Positions 11,181-64,000 of a DNA stretch of 64,000 nt are shown piece by piece. The DNA comes from Haliotis asinina (lineage: Eukaryota > Mollusca > Gastropoda > Lepetellida > Haliotidae), in the NCBI RefSeq assembly GCF_037392515.1, contig NC_090281.1, positions 45,112,645-45,176,644 of the forward strand. The letters are read 5' to 3'. Position numbers and translations under genes: made by a program. Numbering within the stretch: the first letter of the stretch is position 1; the number at the start of each line of letters is the position of its first letter. The notes under the pieces are model-generated. The model was not told the DNA's origin. It did not search any database and saw only the letters and a program-made list of their open reading frames with translations.

Positions 11181-11640
11181 ACATGCACATTATCTGAGTC
11201 ACTGTGGACTCATTGTAGCCTAACCTTCTGCAGCCTGTGAGTTAGAAATACTATTACACTTGAAACTTATTGGTAAGTTTTGTGTTACAGGTAAGTTTCT
11301 AAATGTTGTATGTCACAGTGCTTTACATTTCCATGAGATTTCAAGGCCACATCTATCCCAAGTATAGCAGGTGTTCAATGACAGTAGTGTTTTAGATATA
11401 GCACTGAGCTTTTTTTGCAGAATCCACTAGTCATTATCTTACATTTGCAAGCTATGGTGAGTACCACAGGACACATGAAATATGCTGATACTCTACATAG
11501 AAACAGACTAAAGTCTAGTCAGTAACATTCTTAAAACTAATGGGGGTACTTGGGTAACTCAACGGTATTCAATACATAAGGCAGTGGCTTTAAAGCAATC
11601 ACGTCTTGAACAGACCAAGTAAATATTGAAATTACCAGCA

Positions 11641-11900
11641 GGTTGTGGAGTAGCCTAGTGGTTAAAGCATTTGCTCTTCACAGGGAAGACTTGGGTTTGA
11701 TTCCCAACACAGGAAAATTGTTTGAAGCCCATTGGTCTCCTTGCCATGATTTTGCTGGAGCCTAAGCATCATATCTCACTCACCCATACCAATTGTCAGT
11801 GATTTAAAGTGTTTGCTCGTCATGCTGAAGACATTGGTTCGATTCCACACATGGGAACAATGTGTGAAATCCATTTCTAATGTCTCCTGCGATGATATAT
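11641..11900 (+). mobile_element. Two adjacent tRNA-derived SINE copies (family T)
   Basis: The first copy (11641-11786) has the GGAGTAGCCTAGTGGTTAAA head and GGGTTTGATTCCC box and ends TCTCACTCACCC. The second (about 11797-11900) is headless and has TCGTCATGCTGAAGACATTG followed by GGTTCGATTCC. It ends before the tail. Confidence 0.75.
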
Positions 11901-12334
11901 TTGTACACAATCTATGACTTGAAATTCAAGTCAGACTTCTTTCTTTGTTCTGGATAAAGCACACAAGAGGTCAGGGTCTTGGTCCACAAAATGTTCATAT
12001 TATTGCCACCTGTCGTAACTCTAGAGTTTGCTTTAGGCTTGCGTAGCACTACAAACGTTTTGTTGATGGGGGACCCAGATAAACAAGTGACAGATTTATC
12101 ATGGTCTCTGTTGTTCGTTTCCAGTGTTTGAGAAACTGGCATGTTGGGATTTAACTGTTATGTTTGTTGTAGCTGCTGCAGCCATATCCAGAACTGCTCC
12201 CTACGAACAATTTTGAAGTTCACTTGTCACCATTTCCGAGCTCCCAGTCACAGTAATTTTGTCTTAATAGATCTGGTTCCAAATCTGCATTTCAATTTAT
12301 ATGTATCAGCAATATGTATCATTATCTTCTGACA

Positions 12335-12450
12335 TATTGCCCCTGTTCTCCCAGCACAAAATGGGTACCTGCTGATGTAAGTTATGTGTCTTCTAGCATC
12401 TAAGAGGCAGCTCTGGGGTGATAATATGCTTGTGCTTTGAACATGCATGC
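12335..12450 (+). mobile_element. Tail fragment of the 5S-derived SINE family
   Basis: CCCAGCACAAAATGGGTACC, followed by a G+A-rich part with AGGCAGCTCTGGG, matches the 3' portion of the longer copies at 22790-23050 and 54160-54460. The 5S-like head is absent here. Confidence 0.5.
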
Positions 12451-13421
12451 ACAAGTGTTGCATGCACAAATGTGTGGAAACAGGCTCTTAATAAATTATT
12501 AAATGATATGTGATTTAGATCATGTTAAAGTACATTACTTGTCATCTTTGAAGCTTAGCTTCAATGTTCTACCTACATCAGCTACCCTCTCAGTGATTCC
12601 TGTCCCACATATACATAAAAAGATGCACGACAAACTGCCAGTACAAATATTTATTGCAAGTGTCTTAGATGGTTAACCACCTTGCTGGGTTTTTTTTAAA
12701 GATTATGACATTTTAACAGTGTAAGTTCCAAATCTGGAATATTAAAGGAAATCAGAATTGAACAGCCTGTAGCTCTGTGTGCGGGTAAGATGGCATCAAA
12801 ATCTTTCATAGTGAGCAGGCTGGAGATATATACTGCAGCAATGTTGTTTACACTGAACTGCCCATGTTGATAGAACCTGGTGACTTTTTCCAGGCACACG
12901 ACTTGAGGGGATACAACCCTTGTATATTTTTTCACATTAGTACAGTGTGTAAATCCACTATTTTGTGTCCCCTGCTGTGATAATGCTGGGGTGTTTAAAC
13001 CAGTCCAAACATAATTCTCAGATGATGCAATGGGGTTTTGCATAGGGCATCAGATTTATGTACATACGTATTGTTGTTTTCTGATGCCAACTAACCTTGT
13101 GTGCTGCAAATCCAAAACATTAAAAATCACATTCTTGTACATTTCTAATATTGGCAGTGATTTCAGTTTTGTCCAGTCTTTTTGAGATTCGGGGTGAACC
13201 TGATGTCATGCTAAATCATCAAGGAAATAGTCCTTTGGTTGTTACTTTAACTTGTGTGAGCCACTGATATTAAAAGCGGCACATATTGCTACTGTTTATT
13301 GTTTTTCTGACCCAGAAATCTGGTGATAATGATAAATACTATTTACCATAATTATGTTGTATTCGGTGTCCATCATTCCCAACACCAGTATGTGTGAAGA
13401 AGCACTTCAGAAACAAATCTG

Positions 13422-13622
13422 TGAAGATCCGAGTGAGAATTGGTCTTCAGTGACCCATGCTTGTCGTAAGAGGCAACTAACGAGATCGGGTGGTCAGTCC
13501 CGCTGACCATCTTGATGCATGTCATCATATCATAGAATGATGCTCATGATGTTAATCAGTGGATTGTCCGGCCCAGACTTGATTATGTGCAGACCGCCAA
13601 TATAGCTGGAAAACCCCGCACC
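13422..13622 (+). mobile_element. SINE-like repeat, family H
   Basis: Contains GAATTGGTCTTCAGTGACCC, TGTCGTAAGAGGCAACTAAC and GACTTGATTATGTGCAGACC; the tail is missing. Confidence 0.8.
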
Positions 13623-13867
13623 AAGCTCCTTTTGTTGTAATACCAATCATAATTTTTTAAGAATTTCGTTAGCAGTGTTCAGTGTTCATTCGGAAACGAG
13701 AAGTTTAGGTTTAATTACGGATTGTTAATGTTACTATCATGCGAGCGCTATGTCTGACACAGTTCTTGACGCAAGAATTTCCGAGAATACGTTTACTTTT
13801 GAAGGGAAAATAAGTACGCATATATTTAATCATCAAACAAAAGTAAGGAGTTTTTTCTGGACAGATA

Positions 13868-14000
13868 CCGCGATACGGCAATATTCTACGTTACATCGAT
13901 GTGTTGTGGCCTGTTTGAATTATTGAACCGGGATTGACGACAATGTATACTTTTGTAACGATTCACTGTATCGGCGATCAATGGATCGATGCATCGATTT
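13868..14000. mobile_element. hAT-like transposon terminal fragment
   Basis: Repeated CGATAC, CATCGATG and GTATCGGCGATC motifs resemble the CGATACATCGATGTATCG-type subterminal sequence of hAT elements as I remember it. No transposase is present and the borders are uncertain. Confidence 0.3.
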
Positions 14001-14001
14001 G

Positions 14002-14198
14002 TGTTAAGCCCATTTCTGGTATCCTCCTCCGTGATGTTACTCATTCACTCACACTTACACGAGGCGGTCGGGTAGTCCAGTGGTTAAAGCGTTAGCTCTT
14101 CACAACGAAAACCTAGGTTTGATTCCCCACATCAAGCCCAGTTCTGGTGTCCTCCGCCGTGTTATTGCTGGAATACTTCTTAAATGCGACGTAAACCA
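14002..14198 (+). mobile_element. tRNA-derived SINE copies (family T; one partial, one fuller)
   Basis: A tail-only piece (14002-14053) precedes a copy with head CGGGTAGTCCAGTGGTTAAA, box AGGTTTGATTCCCC and tail TGCGACGTAAACC. Confidence 0.75.
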
Positions 14199-14499
14199 TA
14201 TACTGATGGACTACACCATCGCTCCGTCAGACAGACAACCAACCACTCAACCAAGCAGCCGAACCTGACACTCCAGACATCTACTCCAAATGGTAGGGTC
14301 CAGAGCCTCCCGCTCCATAACGTGATCATAAAGCTGGCATTATCGTAAACAATAAACTGCTATACCTTAACACTGGGACAATGTTGTGTCTGTATATTTC
14401 GTGGAGTGTGCCTCGGAAGCTGAGATCGCTCATGGGACAGCTATTGTCAGGACATCCACGGTGTTGTTAGAAAAATCAACAAACTGTGAAGATCATGTG

Positions 14500-14665
14500 G
14501 ACACTCTCGCTGACATGGTTGACACATGTCATCGTAGTTCAACTGCGTAGATTAATGCTCATGATGTCAGTCACTAGATTGTCTAGTCCAGACTCGATTA
14601 TTTACAGGCCGCCGTCATATGTACTATTAGCTTGAATACTGCTCAGAGCAGCGTTCATTCAATCA
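14500..14665 (+). mobile_element. SINE-like repeat, family H (partial)
   Basis: Contains GACATGGTTGACACATGTCA and CCAGACTCGATTATTTACAG, followed by a decayed tail. Confidence 0.75.
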
Positions 14666-15718
14666 ACTTTTTATTGTCTAAACCTTAGAACAAAGTTTTT
14701 ATACGTTGCCAAGCAACTACTGGATTCTCTTAAGTGCTCACTTTTGCTGTCTTATTGTTTTAATTTCACACGAACTTACATCACTACTTCCGACTTTTTA
14801 TTACTCCTTGATGAAGGAGTAAGGATATACTCCGGAACGCACCGCCCGTCATATGAAAAGACTCTTAAATGTTCAACCTTTACAGTATATCCTTTTTACA
14901 CAGGTACATCATGTCCACGCACACATGGATGTATTCTGTCTGCTTCAGTAAACATATATAAACGGAACCGCCGGTGCCTCGGCTAGCCTGTGGCTTGTAA
15001 AAATCCAGAAGGGTCAGTAAATCTCCAGTCACTTGTCCGACTGGCTATAATGAATTTTCATGGGGTCATTTTGTAATTATACCACTCTCTCCGACTCGAT
15101 AAGCTACCATATAATACAAGATTATGGCCTGATAAAATAAGTGAGTTAATTGTTTTTACGTCGCATCGGCAATATTACAGCCATATAGCGATGAAAACAA
15201 GATATAAATTCATCCCGGGTATAGTTGAGACTTATCGGAACGATACTCGGGAGATATCGAGGATGGGAACCATGGGGACTTGCAGCACCTTTGCTACCTA
15301 CATGGATATTAGCTGCATTTATATCATCCCTTCAGCCGCTGGCGACTACAGTCAAATTTAGCCAAATTTAAAATGAAAAAAAAACAACAACTAAAAAAAC
15401 ACACAAAAAACAGATTATAAATCTAAATTTCTTGTGAATGTTTCGGGACTTACGTACCCTCACATGTGACCTGATAAAAATCATATAACAGCTTAATGAT
15501 GACTCGAACTGAACATGAGCAAAATGATTCAGAAACTCGGAGATGTGTTTTCTTATTTCTACCTGATGATGTATTACCTTTGTGTAATCTTTTGCCTTAT
15601 TCCTACGTTCAGATGAATTATTATTTTGTAGGCTAGTAACTTTCAGGCATAAGTTGCCCAACTGACCTGCAGAATTTGGAAACAGTTTCGCGCACGGCAC
15701 ATAAACACAACACTACAT

Positions 15719-16076
15719 TTGTACAATGTGTGAAGCTCTTTTCTGGTGTTCCCCGACATGACATTGCTGGAACCTTACTAACTCACCCACGTTTGACAAA
15801 TCCATTGTGCAGGGTGACAGTGATTAATCAATCAACGTGTTATCGGTTTAACCCTTTGATCGATGTTTTGTGGAACTCAAGTGAATATTCCTCCCTTGCT
15901 GCGCTTCCACGCAATACATTCACCATTATTATCAGACCTAAGTTTCATGGTTTAGCAATTCTAAAGAGGGGTTCTATTCTCCAATTTGGTGCAGTGTGTG
16001 AAGCACATTTCTGGTGTTCCTCGCCGTGATATTGCTGGAATATTGCTAAAGCGGCGTAAAAGCTTACTCACTCACT
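15719..16076 (+). mobile_element. Two 3' fragments of family T SINEs
   Basis: 15719-15790 and 15986-16076 each carry the ...GTGTGAAGC...TTCTGGTGTTCC body. The second retains the full GATATTGCTGGAATATTGCT tail and ACTCACTCAC end. Confidence 0.7.
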
Positions 16077-16728
16077 TACATCAGCCATAGGTTATTGTCC
16101 CTTTGAAACCTCGTACTTGTTAACACATTTTAATGAGTGCAATAAGCCTAGCTGGTCACGTCCAAAACCCAAGTTCGATTCCTAACAAGAGTACAATTTG
16201 TGTGCAAAAAAACCACGCTGGTTTGACTGGGAAAGGAAGATAGTTCACAGCTTTAAAGTCGGTTTTCTCTTGATGATGCGAAAGCGCACTTGATTCACCC
16301 GAACAACTGCTTGGTGAACATAGGCCGTCACAGTTCGTGACTTTACGTGAACCCTTGACGGTTATCACCTACTGAGTACATACAAGGGAGATGAATCAGA
16401 GTCATAAATAGACATCCCCTTGCAATGTGTTTACATTTCCTTGTAATAATACATACTAGTAGTATTTTGGCAGTCTTGCACTGTGCTGAAAGTTCTATCG
16501 TATATTCCAATGGATGTCAACGCCTTTGCTACGGGTCATGAGCGCTCGCACATCGTCACGAGGACACTAGGCCATTGTTCGAATTTGAAACGAATTAGAA
16601 GGTGACGATGAACTTATTTCTAGTAAATGAGTAAGACCGTGGACAGAGGAAATGTTGCTGCTGCTGCCCCAAAAACAATATCCGTATACCTCCAAACAAT
16701 TCAGCATCAAGACATATATATATATATT

Positions 16729-16971
16729 GAGTGAGTGAGTGAGTGAGTTTAGTTTTACGCCGCACTGAGCAATATTCAGCTATAAGGTGGCGGTTTGTAA
16801 ATAATCGAGTCTGGACCAGACAATCCAGTGATCAACAACATGAGCATCGATCTGCGCAATTGGGAAGTGATGACATGTGCCAACCAAGTCGGAAAGCCTC
16901 ACCAGATCCCGTTAGTCGCCTCTTACGACAAACAGGGGTTGCTGAAGGCCTATTCTACCCCGGGAACTTCA
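16729..16971 (-). mobile_element. Nearly full-length SINE-like repeat, family H, minus strand
   Basis: Read on the plus strand it begins with (GAGT)n and GAGTTTAGTTTTACGCCGCA, the reverse complement of the family tail. It ends near CCTATTCTACCCCGGGAACT. A CA microsatellite abuts its 5' end at 16972. Confidence 0.88.
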
Positions 16972-16976
16972 CGCAC

Positions 16977-17068
<92 letters not shown>

Positions 17069-17115
17069 GCACGCACACACACACACGCACACACACACAC
17101 GCACACACACACACA
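16972..17115. repeat. (CA)n microsatellite, about 140 bp
   Basis: Nearly pure CA dinucleotides with occasional GCAC variants towards the right end. Long open frames here (poly Thr-His or Val-Cys) are artefacts. Confidence 0.98.
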
Positions 17116-17378
17116 AAGTCCTTAAGAAAAATTAATCTGCGTTTGGTTATATATTTTGGAGCTGTTATTTTGATAAAGATATCAATATTATCATAACCAC
17201 AGTTCACCATTTTACGCCATTGTAGTTTGATATTTTTTAACTAATTCTGAAATTCAATCCATCGTATTTACATGAAACTGTAGTCATAAAATACTAAGGA
17301 GGAACTCAACTCTGAGGGCGAAAATTCCCTGCCCTGTGAAGTAATGATTTAACATCATCAGACTCCGAAACAAATACA

Positions 17379-17464
17379 GTGAAACCTGCCTAATTCAGCA
17401 TACTGTTCTAACCGGCATGTTAATTACTTTGGTCCCGTGGGGTGCCGGTTTAGACAGGTTTCAT
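17379..17464. mobile_element. Small terminal-inverted-repeat element
   Basis: GTGAAACCTGCCTAATTCAG at the left end and GCCGGTTTAGACAGGTTTCA at the right end are imperfect inverted repeats enclosing 86 bp in total. MITE-like; no coding capacity. Confidence 0.5.
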
Positions 17465-17710
17465 AGTATATCCAAGAAGACCCATGCCAATCTAGATTTC
17501 AACAGTTTCGGGAAAAAAAAGTCCCAGGACTCCTTTTCATTATATCTTTATAAATTATAAACTTGTTTTCGGAGAAATGTGTTCATTTCAGTCTACACCA
17601 TCAGCTGCATGAGAAAACAGAATCAACATCAGATTGAAAAACAATTAATAAAAAAAAATAAAAGCAACATACATTGATCCTTGCTCGTAAATAAACACGT
17701 CATGATGAAA

Positions 17711-17998
17711 TGGGTTCAGCTCTTGTTTAACGCCGCACTTATAAATATACAAACTATATGACTGAGTTCTGTAAATAGTAGTGTCTGGACGAAACAATCC
17801 AGTGATCTGCATCATGAGCATCGATCTACGAAAAGGGGATTCCACAACGCGTGTTGCGATCAACCATTACGTCGATGGCAACTCGATGAAGTGTAGATGA
17901 CCGAGGTTCGATTCCCCACATGAGCACTATGTGTGAAGCCATTCCTGGTGTCCACCGCCTTGATACTGCAAAAAGCGGCGCAAAACTAAACTCACTCT
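17711..17998. mobile_element. Family H fragment (minus) next to family T fragment (plus)
   Basis: 17711-17860 resembles minus-strand family H (ACGCCGCACTTATAAATATA, AACAATCCAGTGATCTGCAT). 17880-17998 is plus-strand family T (GAGGTTCGATTCCCCACATG and AGCGGCGCAAAACTAAACTC). The two copies are oppositely oriented, head to head. Confidence 0.7.
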
Positions 17999-19089
17999 TT
18001 CACGGTTATTTCTAGGAAATACTAAACAGTATAGTTTCTGATAGGTATTTGATGCTTATCATGTGAGTTCCTAAATCACATATTTCGAGCTGTCCATCTC
18101 ATTGTAGAGCAAAGGTCTGATGCTTCTGTGCACTCTGTGGCAGCATGCGGTGCCACGAGATCTATGGCAACGTTTGTTTTTACTAGCTGTTTACTTCCTT
18201 ATTTGGTTAAAACGAGCAGTTACGAGTACATAATTAAACAAAAACATATGCGTCATTATCTATAACACGATTTGCGAAATCATTTGCTAAATATACGGTA
18301 TTATCTATCCATTTTTAGGTTTGAGTCAAAGGTTCTTGTTTCAACCGTGACCTATGGCAAATGTTATCATGCTACTATCAAGTCGACTGCTTTTGTTTCA
18401 TGTTGTGTTTTACAGTACTTCATTCGACTTAGCATTATTTTCGTGATGGACGGCTAAAAAGACATTAAATGTTAACATTGGATTCCTACATTGCAGTGTG
18501 TTCTAATTGCTATTCGATTGTACGTGACATGCATTAACGAATGAATTTAAACTGAACAACTGTATAATACATACCAAGATAAATGATTTGAACATTGGTG
18601 AAGAGCAAATACAAAATAGGCGATGTGTGTAAATTAAAATTTATGAAGATAGTGTTAAAACCGTCCCACCATCTTTGGCGGGGTGGGGTTGAGGGCGGAG
18701 TTGGAATGTGAGGTAAATGGTGAAATATGGCACAGACCCACGATCACTCAGACGTTTTCATGACACTTAAGCTTGTTTTGGTTAGTTCTACAAATGGAAG
18801 TAATGGTTCCACTGGGGTTGTTACCCATTCGAGTTAATAAATGTTAGTAGTTGTAAGGAACATAGTACTCAGTTTGACCTATAAATTTATTCACTGTCCG
18901 CTTAGGTACTTGATCATTTCAAACTGTTGTTTTGGTTGAATAGGTAGCTCTGGGGAGACTCTGCCAATACGTTTTGTGCTTTATTGTCTGCGGACAGTGT
19001 GAATATCACTTGTGTGTACGGAAGAAATCACCCCAGAGATAAATTATTCTGATGTCGCTTACATCATAGAGGGTCGTCGTATTTCCGCC

Positions 19090-19104
19090 ATGCCGAATAT
19101 ATAA
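19090..19104 (+). promoter_or_regulatory. Candidate upstream ORF in the dynamin leader
   Basis: ATG-CCG-AAT-ATA-TAA lies 37 nt before the dynamin start codon. Its context CCGCCATGC has G at -3. The ATATATAAA overlapping it looks like a TATA box but is too near the start codon to be a likely one. Whether this region is transcribed is unknown. Confidence 0.4.
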
Positions 19105-19141
19105 ATTTTGAGTCTAATATCCCACTGAAAAAACTGTCAAA

Positions 19142-60903
<41,762 letters not shown>

Positions 60904-63900
60904 GTAGGTATATGGATGCCTGTAACCATAGTAACCAGAAAAGCAAATGGCTTTGTGGCACTCACTGTAAGTGTGGACTATGCTTTGGTTCGTGCTGACA
61001 ATATCTCACTTCTCTCTTGGCATCAGATCTGAGTTTTACCTTTCTACATGGCATTTTTATTGCCTTGTTTTTTTTAATCACAAAAAAATAATTCATCCAT
61101 CAACATACAGGGTGACCCCCAACAAAATAGCGACTACCTTTAGAAAACAGATGTTTCTCTTGAGGCCCCAGCAAAACTTTTTGAAACCTAAACAAGAAAA
61201 AAAAGAAGCAACTGTTACCTATTACCAATTTCGTGACAGGTCTGTGAGAAAGTGCATTCATGGTCAGTGTTTCAGACATAAAGGAAACTGGGACTTGTTT
61301 GACTAACCAGTATTAATTCAGTGATTAAGATTTGGTTAAAACTGAGAATATATGAGTTAGTATGCCAACAAATGTATTTTGGAGTGAGATTTCAGTGCTC
61401 TGCAGAATTTTGGGGCCCAGGACTCCATGTGAAAAAATTATCATAGCACTGAGGTGATTGTAACTTCCATACTTTTTACATGGACCTATGTTGTAACGCT
61501 GTGAAAGCTTTGTCAGATGGGGCCCTGCAAATTTAATGTTAACAAATATGTCATCTTGTTTCTGTGTGAACTCTTCCAGAAAGTAACAGTTATTATTCTT
61601 TGAATTCTTATATAGATCTGATGTTTTTATCATTTTAACACTTGAGCAATAGTTATGCAAATGATTAGTGAACCCAGGCTGTGTCATAGACCCACACTTG
61701 TCTCAAATATGGTCATGAAGATTGGTTCAACTAAAACTTGATGCCCAAAGACACATTGCAGTTTCTGGTTTTCTTTTGCTGTGGTTCATGAGGGACTAAA
61801 ACATTGAGACTTCATGTTGTAGTCATCTGTTTAGAGCCATGTGTAACCTACTCTGACTATCAGTCACTCAGACAGGCACGTTGTTACATCTTTCACTAAT
61901 TGTAACCATGGTAACCTTGGCATTATCGTTGATTAGTCACATCTGGCTAGATACAGAATATATGAAGTAGAGTAGTGTTGTCATCATGCATTTCTGCATT
62001 GAGTTTGTTGTAGTGTAGTTCTGTTCTGTTTGATTTGTCTGTTTTGTGCTCATTTATTTGATCATGTAACATCTGCTTGACAATTTCACAATAGTTTGAT
62101 CATAAAACAGTTGTTTGTTATTTAAACGGCTATTTGATCATGAACATCAATTCAATGATCTCACTTAAAATTGATCATCTAACAGCTGTTTTGTTAATGC
62201 TTTGCAGTGTATGTACTGTTTGATCATTTTACAGCTCTTTTGATCATGTAACCACTGTTTGGCCATGTAACACTTTTGATCATTTCAGTGCTGTTTGATC
62301 ATATAACAGTATATGCTCGTAACATCTGCTGAGGATGACACTTATGATGACTGTCATGGTCACTAGTTAATGATAAATGGTAAAACTTCATTTCTGGAAC
62401 AGGATAAATAGTACCCTGATAAACTACCTCCAGGTAGTATAACCAATGCTTTCAGTAAGTGACCATCTCAGGATACACTGATGTATCCAGTACATTCTAA
62501 ATGTGTGTCAAGAAAGATCAAAAGACATATTGTTACTGCCATCCTAATTCTTTGGTTGGTTGAGCTTTGGCTAGTGGTGCTTCATCTAGAGCATGTACCA
62601 GTTATGTTTTGTCAGTACTGCTGGATAATACTGTAACAGTTCAGTTACAATTTAGACGTAGTTCTCAACATTATTGTTGCAGTAGTCAAGGCAAGAGTAG
62701 TTTTACCTCTGTTGCAAATACAGTTTCTTTGGTATTGATAACTGCCATTGCCTTTCCACAGTGTCGATTTGCCAGTTTCATTTGGCATCAGTTGGCATAT
62801 GACATTAACACTGAATCCACTCTTTCCAAGGGTTTTTAGTTTACTGAGGCTGTTCCAAGTACAGGCATAATGAAATGTTTCTATTTTATGGAATTGACCA
62901 TGGCTCTTGATTTCAATATAATTTCAAAAGCATTAATAATGGGAACATCTTCAACGCCGTCTGTGGGCAAGGGTATAGGAATTGTGTTATTCACAACCAT
63001 ACACCTTGCTGAGTGCCATTTGTTCCAGGAACCTATGACTATGAGTTTAAATCCCACATTCTTACTCGTTAGGTTTCATAAGTTGTCAGCACCAAAACCA
63101 TGCCTCTGGCCTTCATCAAAATGATAAGCATCCACCGTCTACATCACATGGGTCTTTATTCTCATATCAAGGGGCAGTTGGATAGCCTACTGGTTAAAGC
63201 ATTTGCATATCATGCCGAAGACATAGTTTTGGGTACACAAATCAGTATGTGTGAAGCCCATTTCTGCTGTTTCTTCTGTGATATTGCTGGAAGTTTTCTA
63301 AAAACATCGTGAAACAAAACTCACACTTTACATCCATATTAGTATGTGATTGACAAGCTATCGTAAGAGATGTTCAGTAAAATTCGTCCATCATAAAATT
63401 CAAAATGGCTTTGTGGGTAGAATCAAATGTGACATGCAAAGTTTGAAGTTTGTTGAATTAAATGCCAGTATAAAAAGTTTGAAACAAACTAGTCCATCAG
63501 ATAAAAATGTTTGAAAAAGAGGTTGTTACTACAGTGTTTGTGTTCTGTCATGTTCATCAGTTGTGTTCATCATATAACCACATTGTTTCTGCTCTGTTTG
63601 CGATTATATTTGCTAGATGGTCATCGCTATTATTTTTTGACAAGCTTATTTTTCAGTGTCATGTTTGTAATCATTAAAGATAATTCAACTGACGCTGTTT
63701 TGACTTGAATAATCTGATATGAGTTTAATTTGTAATAGCCTCATTTTTCTGAGACAATATCATGTTAGATGAAAGTGAATGAAAGAGAGAAATATTCTTA
63801 GGTTAAATATACTGGGTGTGTGTTTGAAGTATAACATTTCTGTTCTATGTTTGAAAAATGTTCAACAAAGTCGCTGTATGTTTGACAGGTTAAAAACTTT

Positions 63901-64000
63901 AAGAAACTTGGAACATTTTGAGTATTCAGTGATCCCTGTCTTATTTATATGAACATTAAATAATATATTTTGATGTAAAGTAGATTACTTTTGTCTGTCA
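60904..64000 (+). other. Dynamin intron after the alternative exons (open at the right edge)
   Basis: No further PH exon (expected text near NVYKDYKQLELAC) was found before the window ends. It contains a cluster of TTGATCAT words at 62057-62310 and a family T SINE at 63170-63328 (GGATAGCCTACTGGTTAAAG ... TGTGAAGCCCATTTCTGCTG). Confidence 0.6.
62057..62310. repeat. Cluster of eight TTGATCAT motifs
   Basis: TTGATCAT occurs near 62058, 62096, 62136, 62169, 62220, 62240, 62276 and 62303, often as TTTGATCATGTAAC or similar and often near CAGCTGTTT/CAGTTGTTT. Spacing is irregular, 20-50 bp, as in an old minisatellite. Confidence 0.75.

Larger units (their letters stand above)
9486..19141. other. 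Intergenic region between DUSP12 and dynamin
   Basis: No exon-like similarity or convincing reading frame was found on either strand. The region holds many SINE fragments, a long CA microsatellite, a hAT-like terminal fragment and a small terminal-inverted-repeat element, listed separately. The DUSP12 3' UTR and the dynamin promoter must lie in it, but their limits are not visible. No clear polyadenylation signal was assigned. Confidence 0.6.

Noticed and set aside
16743..17210. Open frames rich in Thr-His or Val-Cys
   Set aside because: Low-complexity translation of the CA microsatellite and adjoining SINE.
19098..19106. TATA box (TATATAAA) for dynamin
   Set aside because: Only about 40 bp before the start codon, leaving almost no leader; more likely leader sequence containing the upstream ORF stop.
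60971..61306. 111-residue frame after PH exon 14c, tested as a fourth alternative exon
   Set aside because: It lacks the YML...FALFN pattern and suitable splice sites.

Overview
The window is eukaryotic, non-coding-rich genomic DNA from a metazoan, most probably a gastropod mollusc such as an abalone. That guess rests on dispersed SINE-like repeats ending in a GCGGCGTAAAACTAAACTCA-type tail that I associate from memory with Haliotis; no database was searched. No bacterial, viral or organellar gene is visible. Both recognisable genes lie on the plus strand, are cut by GT-AG introns and show typical animal exon phases.

Layout. 1-3426 is the right end of a 49-bp satellite array (about 70 units) closed by an inverted unit. 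4029-9485 is a complete seven-exon gene for a DUSP12-type dual-specificity phosphatase (346 codons; HCxxGxSRS active site and C-terminal zinc-binding cysteines). 9486-19141 is intergenic and full of SINE fragments, a long CA microsatellite and small inverted-repeat elements. From 19142 to beyond the right edge runs the 5' part of a classical dynamin gene. Constitutive exons 1-13 encode the GTPase domain, the stalk/middle region and the start of the PH domain. The rest of the PH domain, the GED and the proline-rich tail lie past position 64000.

The most interesting feature is at 58977-60903: three successive exons, each exactly 110 bp, each with the same phases and each encoding a different version of the same 37-residue stretch of the dynamin PH domain. 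Because 110 is not a multiple of three, only transcripts using exactly one of them keep the downstream frame, which is the signature of mutually exclusive splicing. In vertebrate DNM1 the well-known mutually exclusive pair is in the stalk (exon 10a/10b); here the corresponding exon (52844-52982) appears once and the choice has moved to the membrane-binding domain.

The dynamin introns are also unusual. Intron 1 is 17.8 kb. A 136-bp tandem repeat copies the 3' end of exon 9 with its splice donor four times. A perfect 140-bp inverted repeat of a tRNA-derived sequence sits just after exon 11. A decayed minus-strand mobile-element-like gene lies in intron 6. Two SINE families share one 3' tail, a third family derives from 5S rRNA, and several MITE-like elements and minisatellites fill the rest. 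Exon boundaries were assigned by hand from splice consensus, reading frame and similarity to remembered family sequences; repeat boundaries are approximate to about 10-20 bp.
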